DNA of 64,000 bases from Corynebacterium simulans (GCF_001586215.1 NZ_CP014634.1:372001-436000), one strand, 5' to 3'; numbered from the stretch's first letter, positions 54,548 to 63,762 are shown. Numbers and translations: made by a program. Notes: generated by a model from the letters alone, not told the origin.

Positions 54548-55915
54548 GTGTCTCAACCACAAACGCAATCACGGAAACTGCCCAGCTGGGTAACCGGCTT
54601 CGGCGCGCAGGTTATCGCGGGCCTTATCATCGGCCTGATCCTGGGATTTATCGCTTCCAAAATGGACGCTAGCCTGCCGGCCGACGATGAGAAGGGCTCC
54701 TGGCTCACCCAGACCCTCACCGGCGTGGGCAGCGCTTATGTCCAGCTGCTCAAGGTGATGGTCCCGCCGCTGATCTTCGCGGCCGTTGTTACCTCCGTGG
54801 CTAACCTGCGCAAGGTGGCCAACGCCGCATCGCTCGCGATTTCCACCTTGGTGTGGTTCGCAATTACCGCCTTCTTCTCCGTCATCAGCGGCATCGTCGT
54901 TGCCCTCGTGCTGCGCCCTGGCGTTGGCACCACTGTCGATGCAGCGAGCGCAGCGGAGCCGTCCCACGTCGGTTCGTGGACGGCCTTCCTGCAGCAGCTC
55001 ATCCCCTCGAACTTCATTGGTATGAAGGCTTCCTTCGACGAGGGCGAGGTTTCCCTGGGCTTCGGAGCCCTTCAGCTGCTGGTTATCTCCCTGGCGCTGG
55101 GCATTGCCGCCGTGAAGGCCGGCAAGGCAGCCGACCCATTCCTGCGCTTTACCGAGTCCTTCCTCAAGGTCATCCAGGTTGTCCTGTGGTGGATCATCCG
55201 CTTGGCGCCGGTTGGCACCGCAGCCCTCATCGGTAAGGCAGTGGCCACCTACGGCTGGGACGCACTGGGTTCCCTGGGCAAGTTCGTGCTCGCGATGCAC
55301 GTAGGCCTGGCAATCGTCATCGGCGTGGTTTACCCGGCAGTTCTTGCCTTCAACAAGATTCCGGTCATGGGCTTTTACAAGCGCGTCTGGCCAGTGTTCT
55401 CCTTGGGTTTTGTCACTCGTTCCTCCATGGGCGTGATGCCGGTGACCGAGCGCTACACTGAGCAGGCAATGGGCGTTCCGCGCGAATACGCTTCCTTCGC
55501 CATCCCGCTGGGCGCTACCACCAAGATGGACGGCTGCGCTTCGGTCTACCCTGCTATCGCCGCCATCTTCATCGCTCAGTTCTACAACATTGACTTGACG
55601 TTGACGCAGTACCTACTCATCATCTTCGTGTCCGTCATCGGCTCTGCTGCTACCGCGGGCACCACGGGCGCAACCGTCATGTTGACCCTGACCCTATCCA
55701 CCCTGGGCCTGCCTTTGGCCGGCGTTGGTCTGCTGCTGGCAATCGAGCCAATCATCGATATGGGTCGCACCGCCGTGAACGTTACCGGCCAGGCACTGTG
55801 CGCCACCATCGTCGCCAAGCGCGCCGGCATCCAGAACCAAGAGGTGTGGGACGCAGCCGAGCACGGCGTATCCGGCTTGATGGAGTCCGAAGAGCGCGAA
55901 TCCGGCAACGCCTAA
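54548..55915 (+). CDS. Dicarboxylate/amino acid:cation symporter (DAACS family)
   Basis: The 455-residue transporter has about eight helices and the two re-entrant hairpins of the GltP/DctA family. RSSMGVMPVTERYTEQAMG contains the serine-rich HP1-like region, and DGCASVYPAIAAIFIAQFY lies in TM7. EPIIDMGRTAVNVTGQALC matches TM8. It should import glutamate or C4-dicarboxylates with Na+ or H+. The exact substrate is not decided. The GTG at 54548 follows AAAGGA at 6 nt and gives the start SQPQTQSRKLPSW. The frame extends 16 codons upstream without a ribosome binding site. Confidence 0.9.
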   Translation: MSQPQTQSRKLPSWVTGFGAQVIAGLIIGLILGFIASKMDASLPADDEKGSWLTQTLTGVGSAYVQLLKVMVPPLIFAAVVTSVANLRKVANAASLAISTLVWFAITAFFSVISGIVVALVLRPGVGTTVDAASAAEPSHVGSWTAFLQQLIPSNFIGMKASFDEGEVSLGFGALQLLVISLALGIAAVKAGKAADPFLRFTESFLKVIQVVLWWIIRLAPVGTAALIGKAVATYGWDALGSLGKFVLAMHVGLAIVIGVVYPAVLAFNKIPVMGFYKRVWPVFSLGFVTRSSMGVMPVTERYTEQAMGVPREYASFAIPLGATTKMDGCASVYPAIAAIFIAQFYNIDLTLTQYLLIIFVSVIGSAATAGTTGATVMLTLTLSTLGLPLAGVGLLLAIEPIIDMGRTAVNVTGQALCATIVAKRAGIQNQEVWDAAEHGVSGLMESEERESGNA

Positions 55916-55936
55916 GAAACTTAAGTATTAACGCAG

Positions 55937-55965
55937 GAAGGCACCTCACTGAGTGGGGTGCCTTC
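55937..55965 (+). terminator. Terminator after the symporter gene
   Basis: GAAGGCACCTCAC / GTGGGGTGCCTTC pair over 13 bp (one T-G) with a TGA loop, followed by TTCGTTTT. It lies 21 bp after the stop. Confidence 0.85.
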
Positions 55966-56033
55966 TTCGTTTTGCTTCGGTTACTCTCGGTGCCGGTCGG
56001 ACTGGTCGGTGCCGGTCGGCGGTGGGCTGTGTG

Positions 56034-56675
56034 CTAGTCGACGATCGCCCCAAGAAAGGCCGCCATGGCAGGTGCCAGGTGGATAGCCTGTTCGTTAGTG
56101 AGTACCGCGCCTTTGAGGGAACCCACACCAGAGATAGCGTCGAAGTCGAGGCCGCGGAAGTCCACGTCTTTCATCCGCGCCGCATCCACCCGCAGGGTCC
56201 GCGCGCGGCAGCCCCGGAAGGCCACGCGTTGGGCCTGCACCTGGGACAAATCGACTTCGTCGAATACGCAGTCTTCAAAGAGGACATCCCGCAATGTTCC
56301 ACCAGAATGGTTAGTCCAGGCGAACTTGCACCCGCAGAACTTCACCGAAAAGAGGTCCGCTTCGGCGAAGTCTGCAGCGCCAAAGCGGGAATCAGCCACC
56401 TCGACGTCGCGAAGCACGGTGCGCGCCATCCTCCATCCCGGCGCATCGAGGCCGGTCAGCTCGCACTCGGTGAAAGTGGACGAGGAAAGGTCGATTCCGT
56501 CGAGTGAGGAATCAGCAACCATGCACCCAGTCAGTGACATCCCTTGAAGGTTGCGCTCAAACTCGCCGGAGAACCACTCGTTTTCAAACACTCCCCTCGC
56601 GTCCAGTCCCAGGCCTTCCCGCACTTCCAGGTGCAACGAAGATAGTTGGGGCGCTTGGACGATCCGGCGAGTCAC
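56034..56675 (-). CDS. Pentapeptide-repeat protein
   Basis: The 213-residue protein has tandem A(D/N)LxX-type repeats between about residues 40 and 180, for example LTGCMVADSSLDGIDLSSST, FGAADFAEADLFSVKFCGCK and FEDCVFDEVDLSQVQAQRV. These build a right-handed quadrilateral beta-helix. Some family members (MfpA, Qnr) mimic DNA and protect gyrase, but this one shows no clear Qnr signature, and function is unknown. It is soluble, without a signal peptide. It lies between the symporter terminator and a 173-bp gap. Confidence 0.88.
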   Translation of the reverse strand: MTRRIVQAPQLSSLHLEVREGLGLDARGVFENEWFSGEFERNLQGMSLTGCMVADSSLDGIDLSSSTFTECELTGLDAPGWRMARTVLRDVEVADSRFGAADFAEADLFSVKFCGCKFAWTNHSGGTLRDVLFEDCVFDEVDLSQVQAQRVAFRGCRARTLRVDAARMKDVDFRGLDFDAISGVGSLKGAVLTNEQAIHLAPAMAAFLGAIVD

Positions 56676-56848
56676 TGCTTACTTCCTTGTTGGTTGTGTT
56701 TTATTCATTTACGCGTTGTGTTCTATAGGCGCAAGCTTACGCAGCACCAACTCCGGCATCCACGAACGTGCCCCGATTGTCTGGGCAAGCATCCAGACAA
56801 GAACGAGAAGGGCTGCAACTGGCGCGAAGACAGCAGCGACGCGGAAGC

Positions 56849-57316
56849 TCACAAAGTCGCGGGATCGACTGGGACGCTGATCGATTGTGCAGGAAGATAA
56901 GGGCGCAACAAGGCGAGGAGGCCAAAGTGGCGCTTGTTGAGCAGTGGATTGAACAGGCTTCGTGCGCTGATCTGAAGGTCCGGCTCAGCAGTCAGCAACG
57001 CTTGGTACACCGGCCACTGCTCCTCATCCGACGCTAAAGAGTGAACCAAATGCACCCAGACGGTTTCGCCAAAGCGATTGACAGCGTTGGGATCGGCGCC
57101 TGCAGCGATGAGCTTTTCGATGACTAGGGCGTCCTGCGCGCAGAGCTCTGGGTTGTCCGCCAGCTCCGGCAGCAGCTTGGTTGGCGGTGCCCAACCGAAC
57201 TCAAGCATCGCCGTGAGAGCCTCAACTCTTTCGGCAGTATCACGGACACGCGATGCATCGAAAAATACGGCTTCCGGGTCATGGCTCGCCCAGTCGATAG
57301 TGTCAACGAAAGTCAT
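56849..57316 (-). CDS. Ankyrin-like small protein, second gene of a two-gene unit
   Basis: The 155-residue product contains one or two ankyrin-like units (LVIEKLIAAGADPNAVNRFG, ETVWVHLVHSL) and otherwise unremarkable helices, and is probably cytoplasmic. Its ATG overlaps the preceding stop by one base (TAATG), which decides the start at 57316. The 28-codon upstream extension is not supported. Not further recognised. The layout resembles immunity or chaperone-like partner proteins, but no toxin is visible. Confidence 0.7.
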   Translation of the reverse strand: MTFVDTIDWASHDPEAVFFDASRVRDTAERVEALTAMLEFGWAPPTKLLPELADNPELCAQDALVIEKLIAAGADPNAVNRFGETVWVHLVHSLASDEEQWPVYQALLTAEPDLQISARSLFNPLLNKRHFGLLALLRPYLPAQSISVPVDPATL

Positions 57317-57987
57317 TACTGTGCCTCCTGGAGTTGAATCACGAGCCAATCGGGAATCCATTCCGCGGTGCGCGGGAAAGTCTCTATGTCGGCCGCCCAC
57401 TGCTGCGGGCTAGGTTGTACCGACCATGCCGGGCGGTAAGCAAAGTTAGGTCTGAGGACAAAACCGTTAGGTCCTGGCTTACCGTGCAGCGAGAGCCACG
57501 CTCCACGGGGATCGTCTTTGCAATAGCGGGCATCCAAGAATTCGGCACGCTTGCCTGCTGGCAGTTCCCCACTGACCTCGTAGATTTCGCCGCATGCACG
57601 AAGTACGAACTCTGGCAGGTCGGCGTCGATGGTGCCGTAGTAAGGCTCCTCTTGGCTGTTAACAGGCGTGGCAGGAGCAACGCCGTATTTTTCTTCGGCC
57701 CACTGACGCGCGGATTCGAGTTGAGTGCGGGCCTGGAGACGCAGCTCATCCACCTCTTGCGCGGAAAGGCTCTTGCCATCGATGATGCCATGTTCGGCAG
57801 GAGCGAAGTCGATGAGCTCTCTCATCGTCATCTGCAACTGTGCTCCCCTGAAAGGCGCGATGTCTAGGGTATGCGCCTCCAGATGCGGTAGCTTTTTGCG
57901 GCTGCGAATCTTGAGCTGGAGCGGACGCGGCTTTGCTAGCGCCACTCCGACCAACGGGGCAAAATTGAAAGTATCGGGCTTTTTCAT
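57316..57987 (-). CDS. Conserved hypothetical protein, first gene of a two-gene unit
   Basis: The 223-residue protein is soluble, with no signal peptide or membrane segment and no recognised domain. Notable stretches are MTMRELIDFAPAEHGIIDGK and AQEVDELRLQARTQLESARQ. The latter is likely helical. It is translationally coupled to the ankyrin-like gene. AGGAGA-like sequence upstream of the ATG at 57987 fits a ribosome binding site. Confidence 0.7.
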   Translation of the reverse strand: MKKPDTFNFAPLVGVALAKPRPLQLKIRSRKKLPHLEAHTLDIAPFRGAQLQMTMRELIDFAPAEHGIIDGKSLSAQEVDELRLQARTQLESARQWAEEKYGVAPATPVNSQEEPYYGTIDADLPEFVLRACGEIYEVSGELPAGKRAEFLDARYCKDDPRGAWLSLHGKPGPNGFVLRPNFAYRPAWSVQPSPQQWAADIETFPRTAEWIPDWLVIQLQEAQ

Positions 57988-58145
57988 GGCAGTCTCCTGT
58001 CGCGTATAACTACAAAGCCGTTGACCATGTGCCGCCTAGTGTAAATAACTACTGTGACGTCCGCCTCAGGAGTTTCCGCACTGAAGTTTCACGCTGCGCA
58101 AAGCGCTAAGAAACGGCTGTGTTGCATCAGCCGCAGACCGAGGAG

Positions 58146-59342
58146 CTAAGCAGTGGCAGCCGTAACGTGCACTGTTTCGCCGTATGCGCGCCGACCATGC
58201 ACGAAGTAGTACAGCACCGTCGCCAAGGCCACGGTTGCGGCGAGCACCCAATACATAGCGGAGTAGCCCAGCGCAGAAATCAGCATGCCCAAGACCACGG
58301 GGCCAAAGCCGATTCCGATGTCGAGGAGTAAGAAGAGCGTCGAAATACCCGCGCCCATCTCGTGCGGAGCCACGAGGCGCACGGCCACCGCTTGCGCCGC
58401 CGGCATGATGGAGCCATAGCCCAAGCCAACCAAAGCACCCGCGATGACGACCTCCCAGTCAGCTACTGCGATAGCAAGCACCACGAGACCAATCATGAAC
58501 GAAGCGAGCGCACCGTAGAAGATGACGTTATCGCCGTGGCGGTCCTGGACACGGCCCAAGACAAAGCGCATCGCGAGGCTGACAATCGCATAAGCAATGA
58601 AGAAGAAGCTGGCGCCCGTCGCCAGGTCGGACGCGTCAGCATAAGCGTTGAGGTACGTGATGATGCCTGCATAAGCAACGCCGATGAGAAGCATGAAGAA
58701 GCCAAAGGGTGCGACCGCCGGGTGGACGATGTTGGCCAGGCTAAAGGTCACGCTGGGGCGCTCCTGCGTAGGAATCTTGAGTGCCAGTGCCAAAGCCACG
58801 GCACATACCGTGAGGCTGAGCACCACAACGAAGATGGTGTTGTAGCCACTCGCACCGACGATAGCCAGTCCTGCCGCCGGGCCAAAAGCGGTGGCAAGGG
58901 TAGTTCCCAAGGCAAAGTAGCCCGTACCCTCAGCACGGCGATGTTCAGGAATGACGGACTGCGCCACGGCCATGACGGCAGTCGACGCCACCGCATACCC
59001 CAGGCCATGAATGATGCGCACGACGATAAGCAGTGCCAACGAGTGCGCAACAAAATACGCGGCACATGCCACGGTCACGAGAACCAACGAGACCAAGAGG
59101 GACTTTTTACGTCCTGCCGCATCAACCAGATATCCCGAGAACAGTCGCGCAATGGTCGCACCGACCACGAAGGAGCTGGAGGCAAAGCCGCCCGCCGTGT
59201 CTGATGCACCAAACTGTTGCACCGCATACAAAGCCATGATCGTCACCAACAGGTAAAAGACCATGAATTGGGCAAAATTAACCAGCCATGCAAAGACGAA
59301 TGTTGGGGTGATGAGTTTCTGCTCAGCGGACGTAGGAAACAC
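58146..59342 (-). CDS. MFS transporter
   Basis: The 398-residue protein has 12 predicted helices and the MFS loop motif SGYLVDAAGRKKSLLVS (loop 2-3). Helix 5 and the central region look like drug or sugar exporters of the DHA1-like group, and substrate is unknown. The first in-frame start is a GTG at 59342, overlapping an AAGAAGG sequence, so the exact start is uncertain. It is 67 bp from the COG0523 gene on the same strand and might be cotranscribed with it. Confidence 0.85.
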   Translation of the reverse strand: MFPTSAEQKLITPTFVFAWLVNFAQFMVFYLLVTIMALYAVQQFGASDTAGGFASSSFVVGATIARLFSGYLVDAAGRKKSLLVSLVLVTVACAAYFVAHSLALLIVVRIIHGLGYAVASTAVMAVAQSVIPEHRRAEGTGYFALGTTLATAFGPAAGLAIVGASGYNTIFVVVLSLTVCAVALALALKIPTQERPSVTFSLANIVHPAVAPFGFFMLLIGVAYAGIITYLNAYADASDLATGASFFFIAYAIVSLAMRFVLGRVQDRHGDNVIFYGALASFMIGLVVLAIAVADWEVVIAGALVGLGYGSIMPAAQAVAVRLVAPHEMGAGISTLFLLLDIGIGFGPVVLGMLISALGYSAMYWVLAATVALATVLYYFVHGRRAYGETVHVTAATA

Positions 59343-59409
59343 CTTCTTGAAGCATATGGAGTTAAAATCAACCCTAAAACGGTATCAGACCCTTAATCGG
59401 CACATGGCA

Positions 59410-60483
59410 CTAGCTGGGCAGCAGAGCGGCTACCTCGGCGTCGGAAAGCACTGCGTCCTCGAAGTTGCGCAGCGTCTCCTCCGCATTGAACTCCACACCG
59501 ATGAGCACGACCTCAGAGCCCGGCGTCACTCCGTTGGAGGCCCACAGTGAGGCCGGCTGGATCTGGAGGTTGGGGCCTGCCTGCTGCCAAGCGTGGGCAA
59601 CGCGCAGATCCGTGTCGATCCAGCAATACCCCTTGGAGCGAACCAGCCCGGTACTCGCGCGCAGCGCCTTGAGCAGTCGCTCACGATTGAACGGCCTATC
59701 GGAGCGAAAGACCACGGAAGAAATCCCGTACTCCTCAGTCTCCGGTGTGTGCGGATTGGCCAGTTCCTCGGCATAGCCGTGATAGGTCGCGGCGGTAGCG
59801 GGGTTATAAAGGGCGGCATCGAGGATGAGCTCGGTGGCGATGACGCCGTTGGTCACCGGCACCACCTTGGCGCGGCGGTTCATAGCCTTGACGGTAGCGA
59901 TGACCCGCTCGGTCTCCTCCGCGTCGACGAGATCGGTCTTGGTAATCAAGATAAGGTCGGCGAACTCAACCTGGTCCACTAAAAGGTCCGCGATGGTCCG
60001 GTCATCTTCCGGAGTCGCTTCGATTCCCTGTGAGACAAGGCTGCGGCCCCGCCGGAGCTGGTCCATGAACGTGGAAGCATCGACCAAAGAAACCATGGTA
60101 TCAATGTTCGCGTAGTCCTGCAGCTTGAAGCCGTCTTCAAATTCCCACTCAAAAGTGGCGGCAACCGGCATCGGCTCGGAGATGCCGGTCGACTCAATGA
60201 TGATCTGGTCATATTTGCCTGACCTTGCAAGGCGCGCAACCGAGTCGATGAGGTCCTCACGCAGGGTGCAACAGATGCAGCCGTTGGACAGCTCCACGAA
60301 ACGGTCTTCGCCGCGTTCGAGGTGGCCCTCCCCTGCAACGAGCGCCGCGTCGATATTGACCTCGGAGAAGTCGTTGACGATGACGGCGAGCTTGCGGCCT
60401 TCACGGTTAGCCAGCAGGTGATTGAGCACGGTGGTCTTGCCGCTGCCCAGGAATCCAGAAAGAACAGTCACGGGTGTAGTCAT
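59410..60483 (-). CDS. COG0523/CobW-family GTP-binding metallochaperone, Zur-box preceded
   Basis: The 357-residue GTPase has G1 [16 protein letters not shown] (residues 10-25), the metal-binding CxCC motif in [11 protein letters not shown] (Cys69, 71, 72), SGISEP-like [12 protein letters not shown], and G4 TKTDLVD. The C-terminal CobW_C domain ends with WCWID-like [20 protein letters not shown]. Such proteins deliver zinc to targets when zinc is scarce. The ATG at 60483 gives the family start [15 protein letters not shown], and a TTG at 60507 would put codons inside the Zur-like box. The operator at 60492 sits directly upstream and supports zinc regulation. Confidence 0.9.
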   Translation of the reverse strand: MTTPVTVLSGFLGSGKTTVLNHLLANREGRKLAVIVNDFSEVNIDAALVAGEGHLERGEDRFVELSNGCICCTLREDLIDSVARLARSGKYDQIIIESTGISEPMPVAATFEWEFEDGFKLQDYANIDTMVSLVDASTFMDQLRRGRSLVSQGIEATPEDDRTIADLLVDQVEFADLILITKTDLVDAEETERVIATVKAMNRRAKVVPVTNGVIATELILDAALYNPATAATYHGYAEELANPHTPETEEYGISSVVFRSDRPFNRERLLKALRASTGLVRSKGYCWIDTDLRVAHAWQQAGPNLQIQPASLWASNGVTPGSEVVLIGVEFNAEETLRNFEDAVLSDAEVAALLPS

Positions 60484-60491
60484 TCCGCAAA

Positions 60492-60506
60492 TGATAATGG
60501 TTTTCA
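60492..60506. promoter_or_regulatory. Zur-box-like operator upstream of the COG0523 gene
   Basis: TGATAATGGTTTTCA on the plus strand (TGAAAACCATTATCA on the minus strand) is an imperfect palindrome close to the Zur consensus TGAAAATxATTTTCA of actinobacteria. It lies 9 bp from the start codon, a place that would block transcription. Zur sites occur before COG0523 genes in C. glutamicum (family knowledge). Confidence 0.55.
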
Positions 60507-60526
60507 ATTACGGAGACAACTACGCC

Positions 60527-60930
60527 CTAACCGAAGACCCTCCGCGTGTAATCAGAACCAAAGCGCCACTGCGGGTCCAGTTCCTCACGCAGGGCACAGA
60601 ACTCGTCGAAGCGCGGATACAGCGCGGAGAAGTCTGCCCGCGTCAAGGTGTTCATCTTGCCCCAGTGTGGGCGGCCGCCGGCAGCCTTCAGAATGGGTTC
60701 CACCTTTGGCATGTACTCGTATGGGTTTTGAAACGCGGGACGTGGAACGCGATGTACATCGACTCGCGGCCGTTGGCGGTAGACAGCGCAACGTCGTCAG
60801 GTGCCGTGGTGCGTAGCTCCAGCGGGAAAGCAATCTGTCAGCCCTGTGCATCAATTAAACGTCGGATTTCTCGCATCGCTTCAGGCCCGTCCGCCAGTGG
60901 TCGACTTCGCGGGAGTGCGGATGAGTGAGC
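60527..60930 (-). pseudogene. Remnant of D-arabinono-1,4-lactone oxidase-type FAD enzyme (C-terminal part, broken)
   Basis: The minus strand encodes the C-terminal third of an aldonolactone oxidase: IAFPLELRTTAPDDVALSTA, GRESMYIAFH, then after a one-base frameshift near 60730, GGRPHWGKMNTLTRADF and LYPRFDEFCALREELDP. A TGA at 60838-60840 replaces the family Trp just before QIAFPLEL. The FAD-binding N-terminal half is missing. The gene is dead, and its 5' end is fused to a remnant of a second gene. Confidence 0.8.
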
Positions 60931-61116
60931 GCCGCGGTCCGACTTTGACGCCACGCGGATGGGAAGCCCACCCGCACGCGTCACCATTTGTTCCGCGTTG
61001 AAGTCGAAAGCGGCAATGTCAATGACACCAAGAGGGGCAGCCGCCTCGCCGGCCCTGACGAGTGGCGCGATAGTTTCTCGGAGCTGCGGGCTCGGAATTT
61101 TTGAAAGCGTTGCCAT
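60931..61116 (-). pseudogene. Remnant N-terminus of an amino acid deaminase/alanine-racemase-like gene
   Basis: The first about 60 residues of the 92-codon frame at 60838-61116 resemble D-threonine aldolase/amino acid deaminase proteins (fold III PLP enzymes): LGVIDIAAFDFNAEQMVTRA, GGLPIRVASKSDR. The catalytic Lys is in VASKSD. The similarity stops after that, and the frame runs on into lactone-oxidase sequence. In many actinobacteria the two genes are neighbours, so an internal deletion likely joined them. Confidence 0.7.
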
Positions 61117-61188
61117 AAAGTCATGCTACTCACACCGGCACCATGATTGCGATACATATCACAATCAATTTCTGGCACTATAGACTCC

Positions 61189-62736
61189 ATGAAAACCTTC
61201 ACTAGTGCTCATCTCCCGCCGCGCGTCTCTGATTTCCTGGCCACCAACCCGGTAGGCGACGTGCGCGGTTCCGGCGCTCAACACACAGCACTCATGCCGT
61301 TTACAGGCGAAGAGCTTTTCTCCTTCCCCACGGCCACGCCCAAGGACGTCGCCGCTGCCGTTACCACCGCACGGGCCGGGGTAGGCCAGGGCAATCGCGG
61401 GCGCATACTGCTCAAGCTCCACGACCTAATCCGGAAACATGAAGAGCTCATCCTCGACCTCATTCAGGCTGAGAACGGCAAGTCCCGCTCGCACGCCTAC
61501 GACGAGGTGATGGATCTCTATAACTGCGCGCGCTTTTATGGCGTGAACATACGCAAGGCCTTTGGTCCGGAGCGACATCCCGGCGCGTTGCCGGTGCTCA
61601 CCAAGACGCGCACCCAGCACTACCCACTGGGCGTCGTGGAGCTCATCTCCCCGTGGAACTATCCGCTTTCCTTGGGCGTGGGCGACGTTCTGGCGGCGCT
61701 TTCTGCTGGCAACTCTGTGGTTCACAAGCCTGATTCCCAGACCACGCTGACGGCAATCTTGGTCCGCCGGCTGGCGATTGAAGCCGGCCTTCCGGAGGCT
61801 GCCTGGCAGCTAGTACCAGGCAACGGCGCGGAGGTGGGCGACGCCTTGATCCCCCTCGTCGACGGTCTTTCCTTTACCGGTTCCACCAAGGTGGGCAAGT
61901 CCATTGCTGCCCAGGCGGCCGGACGTCTCATCCCCACAATGTTGGAGCTCGGAGGTAAGAATCCAATGCTGGTGCTTGACGACGCCCCCCTTGAGCCCAC
62001 CGCTCGCGGCGCCGTGCGCACGGCCTTCTCGTCCTCGGGCCAACTGTGCATGTCCGCCGAACGTGCCTACGTGCACACGGACATTTATGAAGACTTCCTC
62101 GTTGCGCTTACGAAAGCCCTCGACGAACAGAGACTGGGCGCAGCGTTCTCCGATGCCGCAACTATCGGCTCCCTGACTTCGCAAAAGCAGCTCGACGCCG
62201 TCCAAGCCCATGTGCGCGACGCTGTGGACAAGGGCGCAACCATTGTCTACGGCGGAAAGCATCGCCCGGAACTCGGTCCGTTTTTCTTTGAGCCCACGGT
62301 GCTCACTGGGGTAACGCAGAAAATGGAGCTCTTCGCTAACGAGACCTTCGGCCCAGTGTTGGCGGTGTACGAGGTCGATTCTGATGCTGCTGCCATCCAC
62401 GCAGCAAATGACACGAACTACGGCCTATGCGCCTCAGTGTGGTCGGGCAGCTCCCGCCACGGCTGGGAGGTTGCTTCCCAGCTAGAAGCGGGCATGGTCA
62501 ATATCAACGAGGGCTTTGCCGCAGCATATGGTTCTATTGCCGCCCCGGGTGGCGGCGTAAAGGAGTCCGGCCTCAATCACCGCCACGGTATTACCGGCAT
62601 GCGTTTGTGGGCAAATGAGCGCACCGTAGCCGAGCAAAAGCTGCACCCGCTGGCGCCCTCGGAGCTACTGCCGCCGCAGCGCTTCCAGAAGCTCATCACC
62701 ACGGGCATGGCGGCCATGAAGGCGCTGCGCTTGTAG
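61189..62736 (+). CDS. gabD2: NAD(P)-dependent aldehyde dehydrogenase, succinate-semialdehyde dehydrogenase GabD2-like
   Basis: The 515-residue product has the aldehyde dehydrogenase motifs: NAD-binding SPWNYPLSLGVGDVLAALSA, FTGSTKVGKSIAAQAAG, catalytic Glu in LELGGKNPML and Cys in SSSGQLCMSAERAYV. FANETFGPVLAVYEV is also typical. Overall sequence resembles the GabD2 type (Rv1731 of M. tuberculosis). The substrate assignment is only by similarity. The ATG at 61189 lacks a ribosome binding site but has a TATAGA-like -10 box a few bases upstream, so a leaderless mRNA is possible. It is divergent from the deletion scar at 60527-61116. Confidence 0.88.
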   Translation: MKTFTSAHLPPRVSDFLATNPVGDVRGSGAQHTALMPFTGEELFSFPTATPKDVAAAVTTARAGVGQGNRGRILLKLHDLIRKHEELILDLIQAENGKSRSHAYDEVMDLYNCARFYGVNIRKAFGPERHPGALPVLTKTRTQHYPLGVVELISPWNYPLSLGVGDVLAALSAGNSVVHKPDSQTTLTAILVRRLAIEAGLPEAAWQLVPGNGAEVGDALIPLVDGLSFTGSTKVGKSIAAQAAGRLIPTMLELGGKNPMLVLDDAPLEPTARGAVRTAFSSSGQLCMSAERAYVHTDIYEDFLVALTKALDEQRLGAAFSDAATIGSLTSQKQLDAVQAHVRDAVDKGATIVYGGKHRPELGPFFFEPTVLTGVTQKMELFANETFGPVLAVYEVDSDAAAIHAANDTNYGLCASVWSGSSRHGWEVASQLEAGMVNINEGFAAAYGSIAAPGGGVKESGLNHRHGITGMRLWANERTVAEQKLHPLAPSELLPPQRFQKLITTGMAAMKALRL

Positions 62737-62769
62737 CAGCATAAAGAAAGTCCGAATAAAGTTTAAGCA

Positions 62770-63762
62770 ATGCTCCATCTAACGCTGCCTGAACTTCGCG
62801 CCCGCCGCCTCATCGCCCAGGGCCTGGCCCCTTCGGCGGCGCGCCCAGCCAACACTTCACCGCTGGCTGCGGCCGAACACCTCTTGGCAGTCCAAGGGCA
62901 GAACTATGCCGCGGGCGTGCGAGCGCTAGCCCTGCGCAGCACCCAAGGATCCGCAGCACCAGACGATGCCGCAGTGCTCGACGCCATCGATGAGTTCCAG
63001 GTCGTGCGCTGTTGGCCGCAGCGCGGCACGGTCCACTTCATGCCTGCTGCCGACGTGCGTTGGATCTCCCGCCTGCTCTATCCCCGTGTCGAACGCAGCC
63101 AGCAAGCCCGGCGCCCAGGGTTGGGCCTCGACGAAGACCTGTTTAACCGCGCACACGCCGCACTTCACGACGCCGCCCTTAAAAGCACGACGCCGACTCT
63201 AACCCGCGCCGAGGCCTACGAGATCTTCCGGTCAGTTGGCATCGCTCCGGATGGCGGCCGTGGATCGCACCTGCTGCGCGCATTCGGTGGCGCGGGCGAC
63301 CTCGTCCAAGGACCGAAGCACGGCAAGCAGGAAACGTTCATGCACGTCGATGTCCTCCCCGTCGAGCAACGTCAACCGGAGGAGCCGCTCCGCGAGCTAG
63401 CACTGCGCTACGTCAATGGACATGGTCCGGTGAGTGCCGCCGACCTAGCTTGGTGGACCATGCTCGCCAAAGGCCAAGCAGCCAAGGCCCTCGAAAACTC
63501 CGGATTGGTGCGGGCTGAGCACGAGGGCGAAACCTTCTGGCTCAGCCCATGGCAGCAGGACGTGACCGCAGAGGAAATCTCGGTCGCATTGGCGCTGCGG
63601 CTCGAGCTTCCCGCCTTCGACGAATACTTGTTGGGCTACGCCAACAAGGAGTGGATTCTGCCCGATGAATTACGCCCAGATATTCTCACCAAGAACGGGC
63701 TTAGCTGGCCGTGGGTGATGGAAAACGGTATGGCCGTGGCTAGCCTGCGTGAACCCGCTTAA
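62770..63762 (+). CDS. Winged-helix DNA-binding domain protein (YcaQ/AlkX-like), C-terminus short
   Basis: The 330-residue product belongs to the HTH_42 (DUF1006) family. SPLAAAEHLLAVQGQNYAAG (near residue 30) and ALRLELPAFDEYLLGYANK are typical. Some members are DNA glycosylases that unhook interstrand crosslinks. The end (ILTKNGLSWPWVMENGMAVA) corresponds to a point about 40 residues before the usual C-terminus, so it looks truncated. It follows gabD2 by 33 bp on the same strand. Function is uncertain. Confidence 0.78.
   Translation: MLHLTLPELRARRLIAQGLAPSAARPANTSPLAAAEHLLAVQGQNYAAGVRALALRSTQGSAAPDDAAVLDAIDEFQVVRCWPQRGTVHFMPAADVRWISRLLYPRVERSQQARRPGLGLDEDLFNRAHAALHDAALKSTTPTLTRAEAYEIFRSVGIAPDGGRGSHLLRAFGGAGDLVQGPKHGKQETFMHVDVLPVEQRQPEEPLRELALRYVNGHGPVSAADLAWWTMLAKGQAAKALENSGLVRAEHEGETFWLSPWQQDVTAEEISVALALRLELPAFDEYLLGYANKEWILPDELRPDILTKNGLSWPWVMENGMAVASLREPA

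Noticed and set aside
55989..56019. Direct repeat GGTGCCGGTCGG twice, 19 bp apart
   Set aside because: Two short copies just after a terminator. No structure or feature is associated.
60838..60840. TGA in the lactone oxidase remnant as a second selenocysteine codon
   Set aside because: The family has Trp here, the gene also has a frameshift and has lost its N-terminal half, and no SECIS-like hairpin was noticed after it.
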